Positions 42,847-50,411 of a stretch of DNA of 64,000 nucleotides are shown here, one piece after another. A model generated the notes under the pieces. It saw only the letters and a program-made list of their open reading frames with translations, did no database searches and was not told where the DNA came from. This stretch comes from Streptomyces kurssanovii (lineage in GTDB: Bacteria > Actinomycetota > Actinomycetes > Streptomycetales > Streptomycetaceae), in assembly GCF_014649695.1 (NCBI RefSeq), contig NZ_BMTN01000005.1, positions 62,001 through 126,000 of the forward strand, read 5' to 3'. Both the position numbers and the translations under genes were made by a program. The stretch's first letter is position 1; every line of letters starts with the position of its first letter.

Positions 42847-43626
42847 GTGGCTGACCAGCCCGAGAAGACCCCCATCCAGAACGTGTACGCGCAGCGCTAC
42901 GCGGAAGACCTCGCGGCCAACCGCAAGGAGCAGGCCGATCTCCAGGAGCGGCTCGAGCAACTTTGCGTGGAGGAAGCGTGGTTGTCCGAGGCGCAGGGCA
43001 CCCTGCCCACAACGGTCATCGCGAACTCAGTAGCGGAAACCGCCGCCGGGGCGGGCGAGACATCGCCGGCGGCCACGAGCGAACAGAGGGAGCGTGAGCC
43101 GGGCGCCCCCGCATCGGCCGAGGCCGTTGCCGATGCTGCCCGGACCGTTCCGAAGCCGCGACAAGGCAAGCAGGTGAAGGCGGCGCAGTCCAAGCCGGCC
43201 GCGAAGAAGGCGTCTGCCGCCAAGGGCAGGAGCACCGCCAAGAAGGCGACGGCGAAGAAGACGGCCACCGCGAATTCTCCGGTGAAGAAGACCGCCGCCG
43301 CAAAGGCTCCGGCCGAGAAGGCGCCGGCCAAGGAGAAGGCGGTGCCACCGCTGCACGAGCTCATCCTGGGCATCCTCCTCACGTCCCCCGGCGAACCGCG
43401 TGTTGCGCGGGAGGTCACCGACCAGCTCGCGCAGGACCATCCGGAGCGGGCGACGTCCGTCCAGACGGTACGCAACACCCTGGAGGCCCTCGTCAAGAAG
43501 AAGTCCGTCGAGAAGTCGAACCAGCAGGGGTCGGCGATGTACACGGCGTTCGCCCCTCCCGCTGTGGGCGACGTTGTCGAGGAGGCTGCCGAGAAGGCGG
43601 CTGAGAAGGTTCCGGCTGAGGTTTAG
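42847..43626 (+). CDS. Winged-helix protein with histone-H1-like Lys/Ala repeats
   Basis: 259 residues. An N-terminal coiled segment ([37 protein letters not shown]) is followed by a long basic low-complexity tract, about residues 105-170, with repeated A-K-K and P-A-K units ([20 protein letters not shown]). This resembles histone H1 and HU tails. A C-terminal winged helix follows ([40 protein letters not shown]). GTG 42847 is preferred to ATG 42826 because GAGGAG lies 10 bases before it and relatives start at this point. It probably binds DNA in a regulatory or nucleoid-shaping role; no target is evident. Confidence 0.82.
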   Translation: MADQPEKTPIQNVYAQRYAEDLAANRKEQADLQERLEQLCVEEAWLSEAQGTLPTTVIANSVAETAAGAGETSPAATSEQREREPGAPASAEAVADAARTVPKPRQGKQVKAAQSKPAAKKASAAKGRSTAKKATAKKTATANSPVKKTAAAKAPAEKAPAKEKAVPPLHELILGILLTSPGEPRVAREVTDQLAQDHPERATSVQTVRNTLEALVKKKSVEKSNQQGSAMYTAFAPPAVGDVVEEAAEKAAEKVPAEV

Positions 43627-43652
43627 CGTTCACTGCGGTCCGCCCGGACGAC

Positions 43653-43979
43653 GTGGCCCTCGTCGGCTCCGACGACTCGGCGGTGGCCCGGCGCCCGGGC
43701 GCCTGCGGCGGACTGGCGGGCCGAGCCCCGGCCCGGTACCGGCAGCAGCACGCCAAGGGCGCGACGTTCCCCTCCCACCATCCGGTCGTGGCCTGCAACA
43801 TCCCGCCATGGGCGGCGAGGCTGCAGGGGCTTGCCGCCGGCTTCAGGTACCCGCGCTTCGACATCATCGACGACGGCGAGCATGACCACTACATGCAAGT
43901 TCACTGCGAACTCCGCTACGAGCCCGAACCAGACCTGGATGCCTTGGGAAGATTCAAAGATCGTCCCATGACACGTTGA
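43653..43979 (+). CDS. Hypothetical protein or gene remnant
   Basis: 108-codon frame from GTG 43653. The C-terminal half reads like protein (VACNIPPWAARLQGLAAGFR, YPRFDIIDDGEHDHYMQVHC, ELRYEPEPDLDALG). The first half is Ala/Gly/Arg-rich. No ribosome site is clear and the family is not recognised. It lies 26 bases after the winged-helix gene and could be an eroded gene. Confidence 0.35.
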   Translation: MALVGSDDSAVARRPGACGGLAGRAPARYRQQHAKGATFPSHHPVVACNIPPWAARLQGLAAGFRYPRFDIIDDGEHDHYMQVHCELRYEPEPDLDALGRFKDRPMTR

Positions 43980-44057
43980 CCTGCCAGATTTGGAGGTGCG
44001 GTCACGACTTTGCCACCACGAGATCACCCGAACTGCCGCCCGGGGTACGGTCTGCAC

Positions 44058-44606
44058 GTGATCTACCTGATAGGCGGCCCGCCACGGGTGGGCAAGAGCA
44101 CCCTCGCTTGGATGCTGTTGGAACGGGACGGCATCCCGGGATGCCCGACCGACGCTCTGGTTTCGATGCTGCAGCGCGACGCACCCCAGCACGGTGTGCG
44201 CCACGGCACGCACCCGGACAAGGCCGTACCGGCGCAGCCCTTCCTCGTTGAGTTCGTCCGTGCCACCGCGGAGAGCCTCGACGACTCCGATCCCCTGGAC
44301 GGCTATGTGGTCGAGGGCGACATCGTCACGCCGGCGGCAGCCACCGCCGCCGCTGGTCTCGGGATGCCACTGAGCTGCGTCTTCCTTGGAAACACGGAGC
44401 TGGCCACCGAACACTTGAGGGCCGCCCCGGATTGGCTCGACGGAGCCGATGACACCACCTATCGGGAGATTGCCGTGTGGGTCAGGGAACAGAGCACTGC
44501 CCTACGTGAAGCCTGTGCGTCCAGCGGGCACGTCTACGTCGAGTTGGGGGCCGGCTACGCCCAAGGCCTTGAGAGGGCCTACTCGACGCTGATGGAGAGG
44601 CGCTGA
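44058..44606 (+). CDS. P-loop kinase/AAA-type ATP-binding protein
   Basis: 182 residues. The Walker A motif IYLIGGPPRVGKSTLAWMLL is at the very N-terminus. GYVVEGDIVTPAAATAAAGL near residue 90 could be the Walker B/strand-3 segment, and MPLSCVFLGNTELATEHL the next strand. The pattern suits small-molecule kinases of the zeta-toxin/chloramphenicol-phosphotransferase type, but the substrate is unknown. GTG 44058 is preferred because it starts directly at the first strand; an in-frame upstream ATG exists at 44010. A strong hairpin follows. Confidence 0.75.
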   Translation: MIYLIGGPPRVGKSTLAWMLLERDGIPGCPTDALVSMLQRDAPQHGVRHGTHPDKAVPAQPFLVEFVRATAESLDDSDPLDGYVVEGDIVTPAAATAAAGLGMPLSCVFLGNTELATEHLRAAPDWLDGADDTTYREIAVWVREQSTALREACASSGHVYVELGAGYAQGLERAYSTLMERR

Positions 44607-44690
44607 CCGCCCACCGTCAGCACCCGCGAAGGTCCGCGAAGAATTACGGGACAAGCTTGAGGGCTTGTACTCGTCGAGGGCAGAGGTGAC

Positions 44691-44724
44691 GAGGGCCCGC
44701 CGCCCTCACCGGCGGCGGGCCCTC
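44691..44724 (+). terminator. Hairpin terminator after the P-loop gene
   Basis: GAGGGCCCGCCGCC (44691-44704) and GGCGGCGGGCCCTC (44711-44724) form a perfect 14-base stem with the loop CTCACC, 85 bases after the stop. Confidence 0.8.
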
Positions 44725-45359
44725 ATGGTGGGACTCGCACTGAACAGATGTGGGTCGTCAATCCGTATGTGGTTTTCGCTCGAAGGCGACCAGGTGTTCG
44801 GAGGAGATATTCCCTGAGGCGTCTTCCCATTCCTCCCCAGGTGCCTTGGCGGGGACATCCTGGACCGACCTACGGGTCTGGCGGCGAAGGACGCCGGTGC
44901 GTTCCTTCTACTTCACTTCTCCGTGGACGCCGGTTCCGAGTCCAGACCTCCACGGCCACTTGGTCCTCACGCAGGCGGGGCAGCTCGAGTTCGACCGCGT
45001 ACGTGTAGGCAAGGCCCGGGGCCGACAGCACCGGGGATGCAGGCATGTCCGGGCGGCACGGCGAGCGGGACGGGCGCCGCGCCGTGCGCCGGAGCGCTGC
45101 GGCTGTGCGACCGGGCTGAGAGATGAGCGGGCGCGATGCCACGCGGTCGCCGCTTCCTCCTGCGCCTGACGGCGGCGTTCGGATTCCGCGGCCTCCCGTG
45201 CAGGCACTTCCCGAGATGGTTTGCCGTGGTGCGGGGTGTGGTTCCGGGCCGGCGCTCGCCTCGCCGGTCCGGAACCACACGTCAAAGGGCAGGCGGTACA
45301 CGACCCGGGTCGGCCGCTCCCTGTTCAGGCGTGGCTCCGCCTGTATGCGTCACCCGCAT
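44725..45359. other. 635-base region; possible minus-strand gene remnant
   Basis: On the minus strand a frame ending at 44758 reads RRQTRRSVQDVPAKAPGEEW, EDASGNISSEHLVAFERKPH-TD-stop. A second frame just upstream (about 44880-45010) reads LAYTYAVELELPRLREDQVA then VEVWTRNRRPRRSE. Both look like real protein and could be the end of one gene split by a frame change near 44885. No start or family was recognised. The rest is GC-rich with no supported feature. Confidence 0.3.
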
Positions 45360-45839
45360 TCACTGGGCGCGGTGGCGGCGGACGATCAGGAAGGCTCCTG
45401 TGCAGGCGGCCAGTGCCGCCATGGCACCGCCCGCGGCGGTCACTGCGGTGCCGGAGATCTGGCTGCCGCCGAGACCGCCCCGTGCCGGGGTGCCGGCCAG
45501 CACGGTGAACGAGGCGTTCGCGGTCCGGCTGCCGCACCGCACCGTCACCGTGTGGGCGCCGGGCGTGGCCGTGTCGGTCACCCGTGCGGTGGCCGTCGTA
45601 GTTGTTCCGGCGGGCAACTGCACGGCGGGGAATGCCGCGGAGGTGACCGTGCCGCCGCTGGTGCAGCCCGAGGCGGTGACCTTCAGCGTCGCGCCCTGAT
45701 GGACCTGCGACGGGCTCACGCTCACATTCGAGGGCCCCGCGCCCGCGGGCATGCCATCCGCCCACGCTGCGGACGAGGACCACACCAGCACAACGGCGGC
45801 TCCGGCCAGGACGGTCCGGGCCCGTGACAATCTGCGCAT
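45360..45839 (-). CDS. Secreted cell-surface protein with C-terminal anchor helix
   Basis: 159 residues. A signal peptide (RARTVLAGAAVVLVWSSSAA, cleavage near WADG) is followed by one Ig-like beta domain (VSVSPSQVHQGATLKVTASG, then HTVTVRCGSRTANASFTVL). A Gly-rich linker, a helix (AVTAAGGAMAALAACTGAFL) and a basic end (IVRRHRAQ) finish it. This layout is common in streptomycete wall- or membrane-anchored proteins of unknown role. ATG 45839 has GGGAGGAG 6 bases upstream; an in-frame ATG 9 codons earlier lacks this. Confidence 0.8.
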   Translation of the reverse strand: MRRLSRARTVLAGAAVVLVWSSSAAWADGMPAGAGPSNVSVSPSQVHQGATLKVTASGCTSGGTVTSAAFPAVQLPAGTTTTATARVTDTATPGAHTVTVRCGSRTANASFTVLAGTPARGGLGGSQISGTAVTAAGGAMAALAACTGAFLIVRRHRAQ

Positions 45840-46121
45840 GACACTCCTCCCATGGAAGACCCGCACCCGGCATGGCTCCGGTGGTGTTCGCGCCTCCCGT
45901 ACACCACCCTCGGCACAAACCCGGACAATGGCACGCCCACCCCTCCCCCATCAGGCTTGAAAAGGGGGTGAACGTACAGGTCACCAGCACAATGCTCGCC
46001 GGCGGGCAGGGGGACCGGATTGCTGCAAACAGCCCATCCCGGCTGTCCGGCGGGGATGTGAGGGCCTGCCGCCGCGCCGGGTTCCTCGACGAGGCTCGTG
46101 GACGCGTGAAGTGCACCCCTG

Positions 46122-46835
46122 TCACACGCAGAGACGCGGCCTTGTGCGAGGGCTCTGGAACACGCCCCGGCCAGACGCCCGCCCGTGTCGGCCGACATCC
46201 CGGGCCAGATTGCAGGCGCCGCCGTCGGGCCACCGGACGCCCGCACGCGCACCGGAGAAACCACGGCGCGCGCCGGCAGCGTATGAGCGGCGCTGCTTCG
46301 CGAGCACTTCCTGATTTCCATGCCACGCAGCGGGTCCAGCCCAGGGTTCCCCTGTGTCTCGCTCCTCAACCGGCATTGCCTGCTCCATGCGTTCCGCGGA
46401 CCCGAACGCATCCAGCCCGGAGGAGCCCGTCGGAGTCGGCTGCACCGTGGGTGCCGGGGGCACTGTCGGGTCGGTGGGCCGGACGGGAGGCAGCGGCACG
46501 GATGTGGGCGCCGTTGACGGTACGGACGATGGCGTCGGCAGGGCCGGTGATCGCGTCGGAATGCGACGACGGAACAACCGATGGGATGCCGGTCCCACCC
46601 GGCGTCGGCGCCGGGGGGCCGACACCCCGACGATCAGGCACCAGTCCGAGCCGGTCGTGACGCGGGTGGAGTCTCCCGCGTTGTCGATCAGCCACACATC
46701 CATCGGCCCGGACGGGTCCTCGGCACCGTACAAGTGCCAGGACGCAAGCACCTGTTCAAGACGCCGCCCGACCAGATACTCAGGGCTCACACGGGCCCCG
46801 TGCAGCGGGCACTCGTCCAGCTTTTTCGACTCCAC
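46122..46835 (-). CDS. Hypothetical protein, probably broken after the first domain
   Basis: ATG 46835 opens a frame whose first 73 residues look genuine (EYLVGRRLEQVLASWHLYGA, PMDVWLIDNAGDSTRVTTGS, DWCLIVGVSAP). This resembles a small single-domain actinobacterial family with a Trp-Cys-Leu strand. The remaining 160 residues are a Pro/Thr/Ser-rich stretch followed by Arg-rich low-complexity sequence that is unlikely to be native. A frameshift or deletion around 46610 is the simplest reading. Function not recognised. Confidence 0.4.
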   Translation of the reverse strand: MESKKLDECPLHGARVSPEYLVGRRLEQVLASWHLYGAEDPSGPMDVWLIDNAGDSTRVTTGSDWCLIVGVSAPRRRRRVGPASHRLFRRRIPTRSPALPTPSSVPSTAPTSVPLPPVRPTDPTVPPAPTVQPTPTGSSGLDAFGSAERMEQAMPVEERDTGEPWAGPAAWHGNQEVLAKQRRSYAAGARRGFSGARAGVRWPDGGACNLARDVGRHGRASGRGVFQSPRTRPRLCV

Positions 46836-47253
46836 CTCGCGACCGTATCGGCAGGGAGCGCCTCAGCTCACCACTCTGGGGTTTCGGTGCGCTCGCGGAC
46901 AGGCGCATCGTGTATCTGTGGCGCGGCCCGAACGAGGGGACGATGACTCGGCCAAGTCTCTGATGGAAGTGGGTCCGACGGGCGCGCCAGGCCCGCGAGG
47001 TCGAACTGACCGAGGACCGAACCGCCCTGCGCAGTGGCCCTTGACGACTGCCGTTCAACCCGCCGGTCGTGGACCTGGTGCACATCTCCGAGGTCGAACT
47101 GGCTGTCCTGGATTCCCTCACCTGGCCCGCGCGTGAGCGAGGGAAGTCCGAACGCTGCGAGACCGTCGTCCAAGCCGTGGAAATGTCCGCCTCCTGGGCA
47201 CATTCGAGACAGACGGGTCTCGAAGGAGGGCCCAGCGGCCTATCGTTGCCGAC
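46836..47253. other. 418-base gap; no gene supported
   Basis: No frame with a ribosome site or recognisable family on either strand. A plus-strand piece near 47070-47130 (VVDLVHISEVELAVLDSLTW) keeps a protein-like look but is short. Confidence 0.3.
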
Positions 47254-47760
47254 ATGGTCTCCCTTCCGTCGACGGAACCCACGGTCTTCCACGCAGCGCT
47301 CCGCGAGCAGTTCGAGACGTTCCTCGATGAGCATCGATCCGCGCTCCATGACAGCTTGAACGGGCTGACCGAGGAACAGGCCCGCCTGTCGCTGGTCACG
47401 TCCAAGACCACGCTTCTGGGCCTGGTCAAGCACGCTACGTTCGTCGAGAAGGTCTGGTTCGACGAGGCGGTCACATGCCGTTCCCGCGCCGAGATCGGCA
47501 TCCCCGAAACACCCGACGAGTCGTTCGATCTCGACGACAACGACACGATCGCATCCGTCCAACGAGCCCATCAGCGGGCGTGCGCGGCGTCCCGCCGGGC
47601 CACCGGGGAGCTGACACTCGACGACCTCGTACTGGGCAATCGGCGAGGCCCGCTGCCCCTGCGCTGGGTCTACCTCCACGTGCTGCGTGAACTGGCCCAG
47701 CACTGCGGCCACGCGGACATCCTCCGCGAGCAGGTCCTCGGCGGAAAACGCGACGGTTGA
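47254..47760 (+). CDS. DinB-family protein (copy 2)
   Basis: 168 residues. The family motifs are KTTLLGLVKHATFVEKVWFD near residue 50 (metal His) and WVYLHVLRELAQHCGHADIL near 140 (two His). The fold is the four-helix DinB/DUF664 bundle, often linked to thiol chemistry or unknown hydrolase activity. ATG 47254 is the first start, with no strong ribosome site. It is about 30% shorter in the middle region than the copy at 39.9 kb and clearly divergent from it, so this is not a recent duplication. Confidence 0.88.
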   Translation: MVSLPSTEPTVFHAALREQFETFLDEHRSALHDSLNGLTEEQARLSLVTSKTTLLGLVKHATFVEKVWFDEAVTCRSRAEIGIPETPDESFDLDDNDTIASVQRAHQRACAASRRATGELTLDDLVLGNRRGPLPLRWVYLHVLRELAQHCGHADILREQVLGGKRDG

Positions 47761-48145
47761 GGCGGCCGTCGCAGGTGCGGCGGGAGCGGCCCTAACCACC
47801 CCACCGAGGGCCGTGCCGGCGCCCCGGTCATCGCGGGTGCGGCCCGAACGCTGCCATCCATTCCACACCACGGACGAACGTGCTCGCGCAATGCCGACGC
47901 GAGCACCACGCCGGCGACGGCGAACAGACCGCATGACCCTCGTGGACGGTGGTCGCGATGGGTCACGCCTCGGTCATTGAACTACCGTGTCCGGGCATGA
48001 ACTCCCAGGACCGGTTGGCTGACCGACAAACCGCCCGGCATCATGCGCTGGTACTTCCCGGTCCTGAACAAGGTCCGCGCAGCCGGCTGAAGGACCACGT
48101 TCCGGTGGTGGACGTGGCACGCCCAGAAGTGGACGGACCCTTTCG
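47761..48145. other. 385-base gap; no gene supported
   Basis: No credible gene. On the minus strand just after the arsR stop, where its paralogue has a sulP gene, the sequence shows no SulP similarity that I can recognise. Confidence 0.3.
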
Positions 48146-48475
48146 TCAGCTTCCCTCTTGGAGGTCGGCGAGCAGTTCGGCCTGGCCCGCCAGTACTCCG
48201 GACAGGATCGTGCGCGCAACCCGGAGCAGTTCGGCCACGTGCGGGCTGGTGAGCGAGTAGTACACGGCCGAGCCTTCTCGGCGGTTGGTGACGAGGTTGG
48301 CGCGGCGCAGCACGGCCAGCTGCTGAGAGAGGTGTGCGGGTTCGACGCCCACGATCGGCAGCATCTCGGAGACAGCGTGCTCGCGCTCGCTCAGCATCTC
48401 GAGTACCCGGATCCGGACCGGGTGCCCGAGTGTCTTGAAGAACTCAGCCTTCAATTGGTACAGGGGCGCGCTCAC
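48146..48475 (-). CDS. ArsR-family regulator (copy 1)
   Basis: 109-residue winged-helix repressor. PLYQLKAEFFKTLGHPVRIR then VLEMLSEREHAVSEMLPIVG and the recognition helix VEPAHLSQQLAVLRRANLVT are standard ArsR. The wing is NRREGSAVYYSLTS. No Cys metal-site motif is present, so it may sense redox or a small ligand. GTG 48475 aligns with the start of its paralogue at 52.5 kb, which is about 60% identical in the helix-turn-helix region by eye; longer in-frame starts exist. The same AATTGC-N8-GCAATT palindrome lies upstream of both genes. Unlike copy 2, no sulP gene follows. Confidence 0.88.
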   Translation of the reverse strand: MSAPLYQLKAEFFKTLGHPVRIRVLEMLSEREHAVSEMLPIVGVEPAHLSQQLAVLRRANLVTNRREGSAVYYSLTSPHVAELLRVARTILSGVLAGQAELLADLQEGS

Positions 48476-48615
48476 CGGACCTGCCTCGTGCCGGGGTGTG
48501 CGGCCGGAGGGCCGCCGGAGGGTCGTTTCCGACCCTTCGCCGTGTATCGGGTCCATCCGCGTCTCTCTGCCATGGGGCAATCTTTACGCCACCACGCCGA
48601 TCTGACGAACTTGGG

Positions 48616-48635
48616 AATTGCCGACGTGAGCAATT
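48616..48635. promoter_or_regulatory. ArsR-type operator upstream of arsR copy 1
   Basis: AATTGC (48616-48621) and GCAATT (48630-48635) flank an 8-base spacer. The arms and spacing are the same as at 52605-52624 upstream of arsR copy 2. It lies 141 bases before the gene's GTG. The surrounding sequence is GC-rich, so the AT-rich dyad stands out. Confidence 0.6.
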
Positions 48636-48901
48636 GACGAAGACGGATGCCCGGGTGGTCGGGGTCGTCCTCCGCGGCCAGGGGCCCGCCGTCTCCCAGT
48701 TGCTGAGCCGATGCGCCCTGGTGACAGGCGCGGCAGTCGGAGAACAGCGGGCCCCGGCCCGAGGGTTGCCACGTGTTCCTCGAGTCCGGCTGCCGGCCGT
48801 GTCTTCCGTCCCGCAGTCGGGCCCCGGGGGAAGACGCCAGTCTGCCGCTCATGGCAAGGCGACAGGGCCCGCCTCAACAGGAGACAGAGCCGCGGCTTCG
48901 G

Positions 48902-49123
48902 TTATGCCTTCTTGAGGAACTGGGTCTTGAGGACCAGTCCCTTGACCTTCTTGGTGTTGCACTCGACTTCGTCCGGCTTGCCCGTGAGGCGGATGTTCTT
49001 CACCAGGGTGCCCCGCTTGAGGGTTTCTGAGGTGCCCTTGACCTTCAGGTCCTTGGTCAGGGTGACGGAGTCGCCGTCCTCCAGGACTGTGCCGTTGCTG
49101 TCCTTCACCACGGTGTCGCTCAT
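48902..49123 (-). CDS. PhnA-like (YjdM C-terminal-domain) small protein
   Basis: 73-residue SH3-like beta-barrel protein: VVKDSNGTVLEDGDSVTLTK, DLKVKGTSETLKRGTLVKNI and a KVKGLVLKTQFLKK end. This matches the C-terminal domain of the protein once called alkylphosphonate-utilisation PhnA; it lacks that protein's N-terminal zinc ribbon. Its role is unknown. ATG 49123 overlaps the STAS gene's stop by four bases (ATGA), so the two are translationally coupled and this is the last gene of the arsR-sulP operon. Confidence 0.85.
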   Translation of the reverse strand: MSDTVVKDSNGTVLEDGDSVTLTKDLKVKGTSETLKRGTLVKNIRLTGKPDEVECNTKKVKGLVLKTQFLKKA

Positions 49124-49563
49124 GTTCTTTCCTTGCTTCCGGTGTTGTGCTGCTCTGATGTCCGGCCTGCGTGGTCGCCTGCCAGGGGCCAGTCGGTGGT
49201 GTGCCATTCCCGGACGTGTCCGGGAACGTTCTTGTGCGCTGCGAGGGCGGTGGCGAGGTCGCTGTGCACGGGGATGGGCGGATGGCCGCCGTCGGGAACG
49301 AGCAAGCCGTCCGCGGGGACGGCGGCCAGTTCCAGGCTCCGTCCCCCTGCGGCGAGTTGCCGAGCGGCCCGGGCGACCGCGAGCCGGCCGCCGACGGACC
49401 ACCCGCGCAGCTCGGTGAGGTCGAGGATGACGGGTCCGGTGCCGCGCGCCAAGGCCCAGCCGACCGCGCCGGTGAACCGGTTCGCAGCGTCGGCGCCGAG
49501 GAATCCGGCCAGCGACAGGACACCGAGGTGTTCCTGGGCCGTGTAGTGCCATTCAATGGTCAT
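49120..49563 (-). CDS. STAS-domain protein (anti-sigma-factor-antagonist-like)
   Basis: 147 residues. TIEWHYTAQEHLGVLSLAGF, NRFTGAVGWALARGTGPVIL and the D-L-T-E-L-R-G-W-S segment give the alpha/beta STAS fold (residues 1-95). The usual phospho-Ser region reads ELRGWSVGGRLAVARAARQL. In STAS regulators this domain binds an HATPase-type anti-sigma kinase, and a gene for such a kinase lies 16 bases upstream. The C-terminal 45 residues are an extra tail rich in His and Thr. ATG 49563 starts at the first strand. Confidence 0.82.
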   Translation of the reverse strand: MTIEWHYTAQEHLGVLSLAGFLGADAANRFTGAVGWALARGTGPVILDLTELRGWSVGGRLAVARAARQLAAGGRSLELAAVPADGLLVPDGGHPPIPVHSDLATALAAHKNVPGHVREWHTTDWPLAGDHAGRTSEQHNTGSKERT

Positions 49564-49579
49564 CGCTGTTCTTTCGGTG

Positions 49580-50001
49580 TCACAGGGGGAGGGTGATCCA
49601 GATGCTCTTGCCCTGGCCGTCCGCGTCCGCGCGGAGGACGGCGGTTCCGCCGCGGCCGAGGGTGAGTTCGACGACGGTGGCCGGCCCGCTGCCCCCGCCC
49701 GTAACCGTCGCGTACAGGGCGGGCCGATGCGGGTGGCGGTCGTGGACACCGAACGCCAAGGTGTCAGGGCCGGCGGCGTAGATCACGGTGAGGCTCGGGG
49801 AGAGCGCGGCGGCGTGACGCACGCTGTTGGTGACCAGCTCGGACAGGATGAGCAGGGCCGGGTCGACGGTGGGGTGGCGACGGCTGATCCCGCACTCGAG
49901 GAACACCCGTTCGGTCGTCTCCCGGTCAGGCGCACCGCGGATCCCGTGGCCGGCACGGTCAGCACATGCCGGAAGGGCAGGGACTCGAGCGGCAACGCCA
50001 T
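49580..50001 (-). pseudogene. HATPase_c-type anti-sigma kinase with a one-base frameshift
   Basis: ATG 50001 (GGGGGGT upstream) starts LESLPFRHVLTVPATGSAVR and leads to LTG. At about 49915 the text ACCGGGAGACG lacks one G; one base on, the protein continues RVFLECGISRRHPTVDPALL, ILSELVTNSVRHAAALSPSL (the ATP-binding N box) and late GKSIWITLPL. Joined, it would be about 140 residues, a normal RsbW/HATPase_c_2 anti-sigma factor. The start overlaps the PPOX stop (TGATG). With the STAS gene downstream it forms a partner-switch pair. The break could be real or an indel error. Confidence 0.75.
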
Positions 50002-50411
50002 CACGACCCCCCGTGCGCGAGGCGGAAACCCGTCACCGTCTGCGGCCGTATTCGCACGAGGGTGTCGTGGGGACCGTGGGCCCAGCCGGGCAGCGCGCGG
50101 CGGTAGTGGGCGGCCTCGTCCGGGTCGGTGACGGCTTCGGGCGGGCCGGTGACGGTCACCGTCCACCCGGTGCCGCCGGCTACGCGGATGTCGTCGGCGT
50201 GGTAGGTGACTGCGGTCCTGCCGGAGAGGGCTTCGGCCTGGGCGGGAGTGCGCACGATCAGGCGTCCGTACTGCAGCAGGTGCACCGCGGGCCGGATGAC
50301 GGCACGCTCGCGTTGCACATACACCAGCCGTCCCTGGGCGGCGCCTTCGAGAAGCCACAGGGCCTCCGTGCCGGAGACCTCGACCATGCGGCGGGTGACG
50401 GGGACGGTCAT
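50001..50411 (-). CDS. PPOX-type (pyridoxamine 5'-phosphate oxidase family) protein
   Basis: 136 residues. The start VEVSGTEALWLLEGAAQGRL then VYVQRERAVIRPAVHLLQYG, IVRTPAQAEALSGRTAVTYH and GWTVTVTGPPEAVTDPDEAA match the helix-turn-helix-less PPOX proteins that streptomycetes place in stress and hypoxia clusters, with a split-barrel flavin or F420 fold. ATG 50411 overlaps the sulP stop (ATGA) and the stop overlaps the next start (TGATG), so it is coupled at both ends. Substrate unknown. Confidence 0.85.
   Translation of the reverse strand: MTVPVTRRMVEVSGTEALWLLEGAAQGRLVYVQRERAVIRPAVHLLQYGRLIVRTPAQAEALSGRTAVTYHADDIRVAGGTGWTVTVTGPPEAVTDPDEAAHYRRALPGWAHGPHDTLVRIRPQTVTGFRLAHGGS

Noticed and set aside
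46780-47934. 384-codon minus-strand frame over the second DinB gene
   Set aside because: Antisense to the DinB motifs, Arg/Ser-rich and without a recognisable domain.
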